Of a stretch of DNA of 31,974 nt, positions 24,839 through 31,876 are shown piece after piece (positions within the stretch are counted from its first letter, which is position 1; each line of letters opens with the position of its first letter). Source of the stretch: an uncultured Carnobacteriaceae bacterium (GTDB taxonomy: Bacteria > Bacillota > Bacilli > Lactobacillales > Aerococcaceae); the NCBI GenBank assembly GCA_938039195.1, contig CALHVK010000052.1, forward strand, positions 1-31,974, in the 5' to 3' direction. The notes under the pieces were generated by a model. It was not told the origin of the DNA and made no database searches. It saw only the letters and a list, made by a program, of their open reading frames with translations. The position numbers were made by a program, and so were the translations under genes.

Positions 24839-25135
24839 CTACTTAGGCAGTTTTTTCTTTTTTACTTTCACTTCTACATCATATCCACATCGATAAGCTA
24901 AATCCAACAGAGTAAGAATAGTTGGATTATGGTCTCCGCTCTGCAATCTCGAAAGATTTGATGCTTTAAGATCGACTTCTTTTGCAAAATCTTCTAAAGA
25001 AAGTCCGGTCACCGTTTGTAACTTTGTCATTTGTAAGGCAACTCGCTGCATCATCATTTCCTTTTCTAAATCATACTCAAACGTCGGATATTCTGATGAA
25101 AGCTTGCAAAGTTTTGAAGTTAGGTACGTCCCCAT
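24839..25135 (-). CDS. XRE-family DNA-binding protein, HigA-like antitoxin
   Basis: A 98-residue protein with a helix-turn-helix of the Cro/CI type at about residues 46-67 (SLEDFAKEVDLKASNLSRLQSG). A C-terminal strand region, CGYDVEVKVKKKK, follows. This is the architecture of HigA-type antitoxins encoded after their toxin. The ATG at 25135 has GGAGGAG upstream. The longer frame to 25156 has no signal, and an internal ATG at 25051 behind AAAAGGAA is a weaker alternative. It overlaps the end of the upstream gene by 59 bp in another frame. It probably binds the double palindrome at 25366-25401 and represses the pair. Confidence 0.72.
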   Translation of the reverse strand: MGTYLTSKLCKLSSEYPTFEYDLEKEMMMQRVALQMTKLQTVTGLSLEDFAKEVDLKASNLSRLQSGDHNPTILTLLDLAYRCGYDVEVKVKKKKLPK

Positions 25136-25343
25136 CGTCCATCTCCTCCTTAACATTTTTTGAAAGGGTTATTAGCAATCCATGTTTTCCTTTATACCAG
25201 CGACCCCATTTTTGAATCATCTCATCTGTTAACCCATCTTCTTGCAGTATTTTTAATATAGCTGCATATTTTACTTTTTCTTCGTATGAATACTCATCTA
25301 ACCGATCTACCATATCTTTTTCGATTTTAAACTTGCGCTTCAT
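25077..25343 (-). CDS. Small protein, putative toxin partner of the HigA-like protein
   Basis: An 88-residue basic and acidic protein starting MKRKFKIEKDMVDRLDEYSY from the ATG at 25343, which has GGAGG eight bases upstream; a GTG at 25358 is less likely. I do not recognise a family. Its place before an XRE gene, behind palindromic operators, suggests the toxin of a type II module with higBA order. The central helices (VKYAAILKILQEDG) and the GKHGLLIT strand could be a remnant of a RelE/HigB fold, but the usual C-terminal strands with conserved basic residues are not visible. A diverged or truncated toxin, or an unrelated small protein, are all possible. Confidence 0.5.
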   Translation of the reverse strand: MKRKFKIEKDMVDRLDEYSYEEKVKYAAILKILQEDGLTDEMIQKWGRWYKGKHGLLITLSKNVKEEMDDGDVPNFKTLQAFIRISDV

Positions 25344-25365
25344 CTCTCCCACCTCCACACCTTAA

Positions 25366-25401
25366 AATTATCATATATGATAATTATCACATATGATAAT
25401 T
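25366..25401. promoter_or_regulatory. Two overlapping 20-bp palindromes, probable operator of the higBA-like pair
   Basis: A perfect palindrome with half-site AATTATCATA (25366-25385) overlaps by four bases a second copy with one mismatch (25382-25401). They stand about 10 bp before the Shine-Dalgarno of the putative toxin gene. Tandem palindromes at this place are typical operators of autoregulated toxin-antitoxin modules. No convincing -35/-10 pair was assigned. Confidence 0.75.
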
Positions 25402-25429
25402 TTGCTCTTTTATAGTATTATTTTGCTCA

Positions 25430-25466
25430 AATAAATATCCACCGGCTTAGCCAGTGGATATTTATT
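25430..25466. repeat. 37-bp palindrome, copy 2 (right boundary of accessory island)
   Basis: Same element as at 24431-24467, with loop TTA instead of TAA, so it lies in inverted orientation relative to copy 1. One base differs (25453). In RNA made from the minus strand this change gives a G-U pair, so the 17-bp stem is kept on that strand only. Confidence 0.88.
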
Positions 25467-25474
25467 GGTCTAAT

Positions 25475-25504
25475 TAAAAAGAGACAGACGAAATCGCCTG
25501 CCTC
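25475..25504 (-). terminator. Terminator of fba
   Basis: On the minus strand, an 11-bp stem with two G-U pairs (25481-25491 with 25494-25504) is followed by TTTTTAATTA. It begins 13 bp after the fba stop. Confidence 0.85.
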
Positions 25505-25517
25505 AAAATAGTGATTA

Positions 25518-26375
25518 TTAAGCTTTTCCTGTTGAACCGAAGATGTCCATTGTTTCTTTTGTTGTTTTAACAATAGCATCGAAACCAGGTTTGATAATTT
25601 TACGTGGGTCATAAACACCAGCGTCTGCATTTAATTTAGCACGAACTGCTGCTGTCCATTGTTGTTGTAATTCAGTGTTAACGTTGATTTTAGCATGTCC
25701 ACGTTCGATTGCTTTTTTGATTTGGTATTCTGGGATACCTGATCCACCGTGTAATACTAATGGAGCACCTGTAGCTTCTGAGATTGCTAACATTTCATCG
25801 AAACCTAAAACTGGTTCACCTGAGTAAGTTCCGTGAACTGAACCTAAAGCTGCTGCTAATGCATCAATTTTAGCTTCTTTAACCATACGTACACATTCGT
25901 TTAAGTCAGCGTAGTTGATTCCTCCAGTTACGCCATCTTCAGTACCACCTACAGTACCTACTTCAGCTTCAACTGAAACTCCTTTTGGATGTGCATATTC
26001 TACAACTTCTTTAGTTAATTCGATGTTTTCATCGATTGGGAAGTGAGAGTGGTCAAACATTACTGAGCTGAATCCAGCGTCGATGTATTGTTTACATACT
26101 TCTACTGAAGAACCGTGGTCTAAGTGTAATGCTACTGGAACAGTGATGTCCATTGCATCTAATAACGCATTTACCATAGCTGAAACAACTTTTGGTCCAC
26201 CCATGTATTTACCAGCGCCTTCAGATACACCTAAGATAATTGGTGAGTTAGCTTCTTGAGCTGCTGTTAATACTGCTTGTGTCCATTCTAAGTTGTTGAT
26301 GTTGAATTGACCAACAGCGTATTTACCTTCTTTAGCTTTTTGTAACATTTCAGTCATGCTTACTAAACGACTCAT
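25518..26375 (-). CDS. fba: Fructose-bisphosphate aldolase, class II
   Basis: Glycolytic enzyme that splits fructose 1,6-bisphosphate into dihydroxyacetone phosphate and glyceraldehyde 3-phosphate, 285 residues. Class II features are visible: HLDHGSS at 84-90 (catalytic aspartate D86, zinc ligand H87), the EAEVG block near 136-140, ALGSVHGTYSGEP with zinc ligand H181, and LHGGSGIP with H209. NINNLEW at the N-terminus is typical of the class IIB form of Gram-positive bacteria. The related tagatose-bisphosphate and other class II aldolases share these motifs, but a monocistronic gene of this kind is usually the glycolytic one. Confidence 0.95.
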   Translation of the reverse strand: MSRLVSMTEMLQKAKEGKYAVGQFNINNLEWTQAVLTAAQEANSPIILGVSEGAGKYMGGPKVVSAMVNALLDAMDITVPVALHLDHGSSVEVCKQYIDAGFSSVMFDHSHFPIDENIELTKEVVEYAHPKGVSVEAEVGTVGGTEDGVTGGINYADLNECVRMVKEAKIDALAAALGSVHGTYSGEPVLGFDEMLAISEATGAPLVLHGGSGIPEYQIKKAIERGHAKINVNTELQQQWTAAVRAKLNADAGVYDPRKIIKPGFDAIVKTTKETMDIFGSTGKA

Positions 26376-26422
26376 GTTTTAGTTCCTCCTTGATGCTTAC
26401 AGCATTTATTTTTAACGGTTTT

Positions 26423-26428
26423 ATTATA
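26423..26428 (-). promoter_or_regulatory. -10 element of the fba promoter
   Basis: A perfect TATAAT on the minus strand lies 48 bp before the fba ATG. A weak -35 (TGGAAA, 4 of 6 matches) is found 17 bp upstream. A small ATGCT/AGCAT hairpin lies in the short leader. Confidence 0.6.
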
Positions 26429-26483
26429 CCCTAATTGTTCCTTTTTTTCCACCCTTTGTAGTTTTGTTACAGTTTTTTAAAGA

Positions 26484-27392
26484 TTAGCACGTTTTGGTTG
26501 CGCTATCTTTTTTTCGAATCAATTTAAACAGGACAAAGCCACCAACCACTATACCGATAATCGTAATAGAAGACTCTCTCCATGGAATAACCACTCCGTT
26601 CGGTCTTGCATCACCATTTTCTGAACCTATATGACGTTCCCTAGCAAACTCACGCACTACTTCCTTAGCCTCATTAAACGGATAGAACTTATCTAGAGAT
26701 AGCTCACCTTTTACATTTGAGATACCTTCCTCTACTAAAGGAAATTCATGAAACAATACTTTATAAGCTCCATCCACTTTTATAAGCACCACCGGAACTT
26801 GTAACTCTTTAGAAACAGCAAAAATAATCTTTTCTACATTTAAGTTTTCTTTTGTAATCACTTCCTGAGCCACTTTTATAATTGAATGCGCATTCTTCTC
26901 ATAAGTGCTCACATAAGCAACTGTCCATTTCCCTTGTGACTGAATCAGTTTTTCTCCTTCTTCTTTTGTTAGATATCCCTGCTTCACTTTGTTTTCTATT
27001 TCTAACGAATTTGCCGGGCCTCCAATATAAAGGTGCGCCTCTTTCTCTAGTGTAGGATTCTTAATTGGAACCAGCCATTTGTATTTACTATTAGTTACGA
27101 TACGTTCAATTTCTTCACTATCTAGATTCTTTTCCTCGTTAAACAGCGGTACGTCATAATACATCTTGACTGCATGGTCAAAGTCAACACTTTCTATACG
27201 TTCATCCCCGTCGCGAGACATATTAAGAATTTCTTCTTCTAAATGAATAATTTCGTCCTTATTCGCTTGAGAATAAATCGAATTTACTGTGTCACCATAC
27301 GCACTAGCAAATCCAGGCAAAATTAATAACAAAAGGATCATCACCACAAAACAAAAAACGACTCTTGTAATTTCTCTATTTGACTTATCCAT
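26484..27392 (-). CDS. Secreted, membrane-anchored protein of unknown function
   Basis: A 302-residue protein I do not recognise. It has a positively charged start (MDKSNREITR), a hydrophobic signal segment at about 11-30, and a likely cleavage site after FASA. About 240 hydrophilic residues rich in Glu and Lys follow, outside the cell. A single membrane helix at about 276-292 (ITIIGIVVGGFVLFKLI) precedes a short basic tail ending in cysteine. This is type I topology. No sortase motif and no enzymatic motif are visible. The ATG at 27392 follows a purine-rich GGAAGGG region. It is divergent from the capA-like gene and has a weak promoter of its own, so it may be monocistronic. Its stop lies 55 bp before the fba -10 element. 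Confidence 0.65.
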   Translation of the reverse strand: MDKSNREITRVVFCFVVMILLLLILPGFASAYGDTVNSIYSQANKDEIIHLEEEILNMSRDGDERIESVDFDHAVKMYYDVPLFNEEKNLDSEEIERIVTNSKYKWLVPIKNPTLEKEAHLYIGGPANSLEIENKVKQGYLTKEEGEKLIQSQGKWTVAYVSTYEKNAHSIIKVAQEVITKENLNVEKIIFAVSKELQVPVVLIKVDGAYKVLFHEFPLVEEGISNVKGELSLDKFYPFNEAKEVVREFARERHIGSENGDARPNGVVIPWRESSITIIGIVVGGFVLFKLIRKKDSATKTC

Positions 27393-27455
27393 TCCCCCAC
27401 GCCCTTCCTTTAATCATTTCCTACAATAAAATTATTAACTACTGCTTCCAACTAA

Positions 27456-27461
27456 ATTATA
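27456..27461 (-). promoter_or_regulatory. Possible -10 element for the membrane-anchored protein gene
   Basis: A TATAAT on the minus strand 64 bp before the gene, without a good -35. It lies in a 200-bp divergent intergenic region shared with the capA-like gene and is given with low confidence. Confidence 0.35.
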
Positions 27462-27533
27462 CTGCTATTACCTAAGTAGTTCTAGAGAGTTTTGTGATTA
27501 AATTATTTATTTTCTCATGTTCTAAAATTACTA

Positions 27534-27562
27534 TTTAAATAGGAATTAATTCGAGGTATAAT
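27534..27562 (+). promoter_or_regulatory. Promoter of the capA-like gene
   Basis: On the plus strand, -35 TTTAAA (27534-27539) and -10 TATAAT (27557-27562) are 17 bp apart. The start codon follows 30 bp later behind a GGAGGGGG ribosome binding site. Confidence 0.65.
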
Positions 27563-27592
27563 ACAGTTACAATAGGTATTGGAGGGGGATTT

Positions 27593-28840
27593 ATGAGAGG
27601 CAATTCACAGAATGACAAAATTAAACGAATGGAGTTTTACGGAATTTGTATTTTATCTGTATTTACGATTACAGCGGGATTCCTTACGCGTCCCTCTGCG
27701 CAAGAAAGCATAGAGACTGTTCAAGCACTGAAGGCATCACCTGAACAAAATCAAGGGGCTGCTGTTACACCAAACAACCCTCAGTCTCCACCAACGAATA
27801 AACAAGTTGCTCGCATCACCGCAAGTGGGGATATGCTCTATCACGATATTGTTTATGGTAGCGCATTTGACGGGGCAAAATATGATTTCAAGAATGATTA
27901 CGAACAAATTACTCCACTCGTATCTAGCGCAGACTTAGCGATCGGGGATTTCGAAGGGACCATTAATCCAAACGAGCCCCTTGCTGGATATCCACTTTTC
28001 AACGCGCCCGAAGAAGTCATTCAAAGCATTAAAGACGCCGGATACGATGTACTCGACTTAGCACATAATCATATTCTCGATACAGGCATCGAAGGATTGA
28101 AATACACAGCCAACGCTTTCCGCAAAAATGGACTTGATATTTTTGGGGTGAAAGTAGATACGTCTGAAGGAATTCTTGTCAAAGAAGTCAACGGCATTAA
28201 AGTTGCTATCCTTGGATTTGCGTATGGATTCAACGGAATCGAAGCTACTCTCACCGACGAAGAATATAATAACCACTTATACGATTTAAATATGCAAAAG
28301 GTAAAACAACTCATCCAACGCGCTGAAGAGATTGCCGACTTTACGATTGTATTACCACAGATGGGAGAAGAATATCACCTTCATCCAACACAAGGGCAAG
28401 TAGATACGTATCATCAAATGATCGAATGGGGTGCCGATGTCATTTTCGGCGGACATCCACACGTGATTGAACCGACTGAAACGATCACAAAAGACGGTGA
28501 GAAGAAATTCATCATCTACTCAATGGGAAATCTCCTTTCGAATCAACGCGTCGAAACTTTGGAAAATATCTGGACCGAGCGTGGTGTGATTATGGACATC
28601 ACCATCGAAAAAGAAAATGGGAAGACAACACTCACAAGTGTTAAAGCTCATCCAACATGGGTTTCACGGACAGAAATTAACCGCAGCTTTATGGAAGGTC
28701 CTGCTTACGACTATCAAGTCTTTCTCGCAGAAAACTATATGCCAGGCGGTCCTCTAGAACATACCGTAGACAAAGAAACCCTCGAGCGAATTCAATCCGC
28801 GTATAACGAAGTCAATGAACTATTAAATATTAAATTCTAA
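27593..28840 (+). CDS. CapA family (PGA_cap domain) metallophosphatase-like membrane protein
   Basis: A 415-residue protein with one N-terminal membrane segment at about 14-32, a Pro/Gln/Asn-rich linker to about 70, and an extracellular CapA-like domain. The calcineurin-like fold motifs are ASGDML (77-82), IGDFEG (117-122), LAHNH (156-160) and GGHPHV (286-291). Where many family members have a His in HWGxEY, this one reads PQMGEEY with glutamine at 256. Relatives take part in poly-gamma-glutamate capsule anchoring, or act as uncharacterised surface enzymes. No capB, capC or capE genes are near, so capsule synthesis should not be assumed. The gene converges on the dlt operon and shares its terminator. 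Confidence 0.85.
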   Translation: MRGNSQNDKIKRMEFYGICILSVFTITAGFLTRPSAQESIETVQALKASPEQNQGAAVTPNNPQSPPTNKQVARITASGDMLYHDIVYGSAFDGAKYDFKNDYEQITPLVSSADLAIGDFEGTINPNEPLAGYPLFNAPEEVIQSIKDAGYDVLDLAHNHILDTGIEGLKYTANAFRKNGLDIFGVKVDTSEGILVKEVNGIKVAILGFAYGFNGIEATLTDEEYNNHLYDLNMQKVKQLIQRAEEIADFTIVLPQMGEEYHLHPTQGQVDTYHQMIEWGADVIFGGHPHVIEPTETITKDGEKKFIIYSMGNLLSNQRVETLENIWTERGVIMDITIEKENGKTTLTSVKAHPTWVSRTEINRSFMEGPAYDYQVFLAENYMPGGPLEHTVDKETLERIQSAYNEVNELLNIKF

Positions 28841-28847
28841 ATACGCA

Positions 28848-28882
28848 AAAAGGCGCCTCCTACTCGATAGGAAGCGCCTTTT
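28848..28882. terminator. Bidirectional terminator between capA-like gene and dltC
   Basis: Outer 9-bp stem AAAAGGCGC/GCGCCTTTT, one mismatch, then an inner 5-bp stem TCCTA/TAGGA with a 5-nt loop. The A and T runs at the ends provide a U tract in both directions. Confidence 0.9.
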
Positions 28883-28893
28883 ATGATTTCAAA

Positions 28894-29124
28894 TTAACCA
28901 ACACGTTCTGAAACGTATTTAATAATTTTATTTGGAGTATCGATTTCTTCGTAAGTGACTTCTGTTGGAGCCACTTCGATACCGAACTCTTCTAATCGAA
29001 CAAGTAATTCAACGAATGCTAACGAATCCATTAACCCTTCTTCTTTTAAGTTGATGTCTTTATCTTCGTAGACTACTTCATCTTCGCAAATTTCTTCTAA
29101 AATTTCTAAAATTCTTTCTTCCAT
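28894..29124 (-). CDS. dltC: D-alanyl carrier protein DltC
   Basis: A 76-residue acidic acyl-carrier-like protein. DltA loads D-alanine on its phosphopantetheine arm, and the membrane enzymes then use it to modify lipoteichoic acid. The attachment serine is S34 in GLMDSLAFVEL, with the expected Asp before it. It starts 11 bp after dltB with GGAGGG upstream. It is the last gene of the operon. The usual dltD is missing between it and the terminator. Confidence 0.95.
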   Translation of the reverse strand: MEERILEILEEICEDEVVYEDKDINLKEEGLMDSLAFVELLVRLEEFGIEVAPTEVTYEEIDTPNKIIKYVSERVG

Positions 29125-29135
29125 GGAAATCCCTC

Positions 29136-30296
29136 CTATTGCATTGAAATTAATTTACTTATCCATAATAATGGTTTTCCTGAAAAAATCAAGAATCCAA
29201 ACATCACTAAATGCATCGTGATGAACCAACTTGTGATTTTATACCATGTCTTATTCTTATTTTTCTTATAAAACTTCGACTTCTTCTGATACCACTCAAA
29301 CGACGCCATCAGCACCCCGTGATACATACCGTAGATGATGAACTCTGGTGTAACCCCATGCCATAATCCCATGAAGGTCATATTTATCATATAGGCCACC
29401 ATCGCCGTCGTCAGTCTCTTCTTGAACACTTTCTTACGCATGAATCGCATTACAATACGCGAGAATACAAAATCACGTAGCCATGTCGATAGCGTAATAT
29501 GCCATCTGTTCCAGAAGTCTTTAATGTCGATACTGATAAACGGGAAATTAAAGTTCATTGGTGTTTCAACCCCAAGAATATTACTTGCCCCTACTGCCAT
29601 TAAACTGTATCCAGCAAAATCGAAGAATAAGTACGCCGTATAATAATACATATAAATAAGTAAATACCAAGAATCTCCTGGCCTTAGCATACTCATATGT
29701 TGAAATACCATTCCGGATAATACCAATTTATAGAATAAACCTAAAACTAATCTAAAAATACCAGTACCAGCGAGTTCTAAATACTCCGCTCGGCTTCTTT
29801 GTTTGTGCCAATCATCCATAAAGCGTCTGCTTCGGTCAATCGGCCCAGAACTAAGCGCGGGGAAGAATAGTAAGAAATGCGTATAGTCGAGAACAGACAT
29901 CGGCTTTTCAATCAACCCGTCATACATCTCGATAATGATTTGGACTAATTTGAAAGTCATATAAGAAATCCCTAAAAAGCCAAATCCATTCACGTTAAAT
30001 ACAGGTAATACTTTCACCACAATTAACGGCAAACCCGCTAACAATACCATGAGTGGCATTGTCTTCTTGCGGTCTTTCAACTTAGAGGTCAACTGCATCA
30101 AAATATACCCTAACACTACAAATCCCAATAGCGCAAACAGTTGGTCTGGCGTTTTGATAAACACGAAATAGACCATCATTAGCGAGAATAGTAATGATAG
30201 ATAATACGTAGATTTTTGAAAGACATTTAGTATGAACGCTACGATTAAGACGAGTCCTAGCGTCACAAAGAAAGAGAGACCTTCAAAATAATGCAT
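29136..30296 (-). CDS. dltB: D-alanyl-lipoteichoic acid acyltransferase DltB (MBOAT family)
   Basis: A 386-residue multi-pass membrane protein of the membrane-bound O-acyltransferase family, which moves D-alanine from DltC across the membrane. The MBOAT blocks are ALSSGPIDRSRRFMDDW near 147-163, FDFAGYSLMAVGASNILG, DFWNRWHITLSTWLRDFVFSR (H266) and MGLWHGVTPEF with the catalytic histidine H313. It starts 3 bp after dltA. Its Shine-Dalgarno AAAGGAG, inside the end of dltA, is 12 bases from the ATG, a rather long spacing. The length is near the usual 390-420. Confidence 0.95.
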   Translation of the reverse strand: MHYFEGLSFFVTLGLVLIVAFILNVFQKSTYYLSLLFSLMMVYFVFIKTPDQLFALLGFVVLGYILMQLTSKLKDRKKTMPLMVLLAGLPLIVVKVLPVFNVNGFGFLGISYMTFKLVQIIIEMYDGLIEKPMSVLDYTHFLLFFPALSSGPIDRSRRFMDDWHKQRSRAEYLELAGTGIFRLVLGLFYKLVLSGMVFQHMSMLRPGDSWYLLIYMYYYTAYLFFDFAGYSLMAVGASNILGVETPMNFNFPFISIDIKDFWNRWHITLSTWLRDFVFSRIVMRFMRKKVFKKRLTTAMVAYMINMTFMGLWHGVTPEFIIYGMYHGVLMASFEWYQKKSKFYKKNKNKTWYKITSWFITMHLVMFGFLIFSGKPLLWISKLISMQ

Positions 30297-30299
30297 CGA

Positions 30300-31778
30300 C
30301 TACACAAGCTCCTTTAATTGTTTTTTATCAATTTTACCGTTATTGTTCAACGGCATTTCGTCTAAAAAGACGACTTTCTTTGGAATCATATATTCTGGCA
30401 CATGTTGCGCCAACTCTTTTTTTACGAGTTTTACTGTTTCAAAACGTTTTTCAATGGGTTCATTATATACGACAAATGAAGTAATGGATTTTACTTTCCC
30501 ATCTACCATCGAAGGAACCGTTGCGGCCTGACGAATTTTCGGATTCTTCAATAAGTTATTGTCGATATCTTCCAATTCGATACGATGCCCATGTAATTTA
30601 ATTTGGAAATCGATTCGTCCTTCACAGAATAACAAATCTCCTTCGAAATGTCCCACGTCTCCAGTACGATACGCACGCTCACCATCCACTTCAAAGAAAT
30701 GTTTTGCATTCATTTCAGGATTTTCATAATAGCCTTTTGCTACTGTATTTCCGTAAATAATAATTTCGCCGCTTTCTGGTCCGTCAATGAGTACCGTTGT
30801 ACCAGGCTTAATCACACCCACCGGCAAATTATCTGGATACTTCTCTAACAATTCTCGTGTTAATGGCATCCATGTGACCATAACTGTTGATTCCGTTGGA
30901 CCATAGGTGTTCACCACTTCCGCACGTGGGAATCGTTCCATTAGTTTTTCAACGGTTGTACTGAATAACTTTTCCCCGCAGAAAACGAACTGCTCTAATT
31001 CAGGAAGCAATTCTTGGTTGAAACTTGGATCCACTAAGCACATTTCCACAAACGATGGCGTTGAAATCCAAACCGTCGCTTTTGATTCTTCTAATGTTTT
31101 AAACAACACTTTGAAATCTTGCAAATGCTCTTTGTCAATTTGAACAAGTGGCGCATGCATATAAAGCGCTGGCCAAAGGGACATTACTGATAAATCAAAT
31201 GAGAATGGCGGATGTCCAAGGAAGACTTGTGGGCCTTTCTCTTTGTAATACCCTGTGTACCAATCCAAGAAGTTGTTCAAGTTATTGTAAGTAATAGAAA
31301 CTCCTTTTGGCTTTCCTGTACTTCCAGAAGTAAAGATAATATAGAAAATATCTTCTCCTTGAACATAATGGTCTTTTGAAATACGTTCGGTCGTAGAAGC
31401 AATGACTTCTTTCGCTTCAGAAACCGTCAACGTCGGTGCGTTCACTGAAATTTCTTCACTCACGAGCACGATTGGGCTCTTAACGGTTGCGATAATATCT
31501 TCCACACGGTCAATCGGTGTATTTACATCTACTGGACAATAGGCATGACCTGATTTTACACAAGCCAAGAAGTACACCAACATAAACGGATGCTTATGAC
31601 CATAGACTACGATTGGAGATTTATTTCCTTTATACGTTTCATGTAAGTATGCTGCTAGTTTATCTGAATACTCCCAGACAAGGCTAGTGGTCAATTCTTC
31701 TTCCGGCATTAAATCATGTCGGTATACCACTTTGTCTTGTTTACTTTTTAATTCTAATTGCTCTAATAATGGTTTCAT
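30300..31778 (-). CDS. dltA: D-alanine--D-alanyl carrier protein ligase DltA
   Basis: Adenylating enzyme that activates D-alanine with ATP and loads it onto DltC, 492 residues. The P-loop-like motif FTSGSTGKPKG, the block VNTYGPTEST, the hinge region with YRTGDVGHFEGDLLFCEGRIDFQIKLHGHRIEL, and the C-terminal NNNGKIDKKQL with the catalytic lysine are all present. A cysteine in SFVEMCL matches the one near the substrate pocket of known DltA. An open frame reaches a GTG at 31841, but that codon lies at the predicted transcription start. The ATG at 31778 has GGGAGAG just upstream and gives the family N-terminus. Confidence 0.95.
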   Translation of the reverse strand: MKPLLEQLELKSKQDKVVYRHDLMPEEELTTSLVWEYSDKLAAYLHETYKGNKSPIVVYGHKHPFMLVYFLACVKSGHAYCPVDVNTPIDRVEDIIATVKSPIVLVSEEISVNAPTLTVSEAKEVIASTTERISKDHYVQGEDIFYIIFTSGSTGKPKGVSITYNNLNNFLDWYTGYYKEKGPQVFLGHPPFSFDLSVMSLWPALYMHAPLVQIDKEHLQDFKVLFKTLEESKATVWISTPSFVEMCLVDPSFNQELLPELEQFVFCGEKLFSTTVEKLMERFPRAEVVNTYGPTESTVMVTWMPLTRELLEKYPDNLPVGVIKPGTTVLIDGPESGEIIIYGNTVAKGYYENPEMNAKHFFEVDGERAYRTGDVGHFEGDLLFCEGRIDFQIKLHGHRIELEDIDNNLLKNPKIRQAATVPSMVDGKVKSITSFVVYNEPIEKRFETVKLVKKELAQHVPEYMIPKKVVFLDEMPLNNNGKIDKKQLKELV

Positions 31779-31847
31779 AACTCTCTCCCGACACCTTTTC
31801 AAAATCTCTTTCTGAAAAACAACTGTACTATTTTCAGACACAAAAGG

Positions 31848-31876
31848 ATTATAGCATACGGCTTCTTTCTTGCCTA
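31848..31876 (-). promoter_or_regulatory. Promoter of the dlt operon
   Basis: On the minus strand there is an extended -10, TGCTATAAT (hexamer 31848-31853), with a weak -35 TAGGCA (31871-31876) 17 bp upstream. The leader to the dltA ATG is about 63 nt. The remaining 98 bp to the window edge are AT-rich with no coding frame, so no dltX precedes dltA. Confidence 0.65.

Noticed and set aside
24839..25343. Calling the gene pair higBA outright
   Set aside because: Only the HTH partner fits the family. The upstream product could not be matched to HigB, so gene symbols were not given.
31779..31841. Longer dltA beginning at the GTG at 31841
   Set aside because: The codon coincides with the expected transcription start after the -10 at 31848-31853, has no Shine-Dalgarno, and the extra 21 residues do not fit the family.
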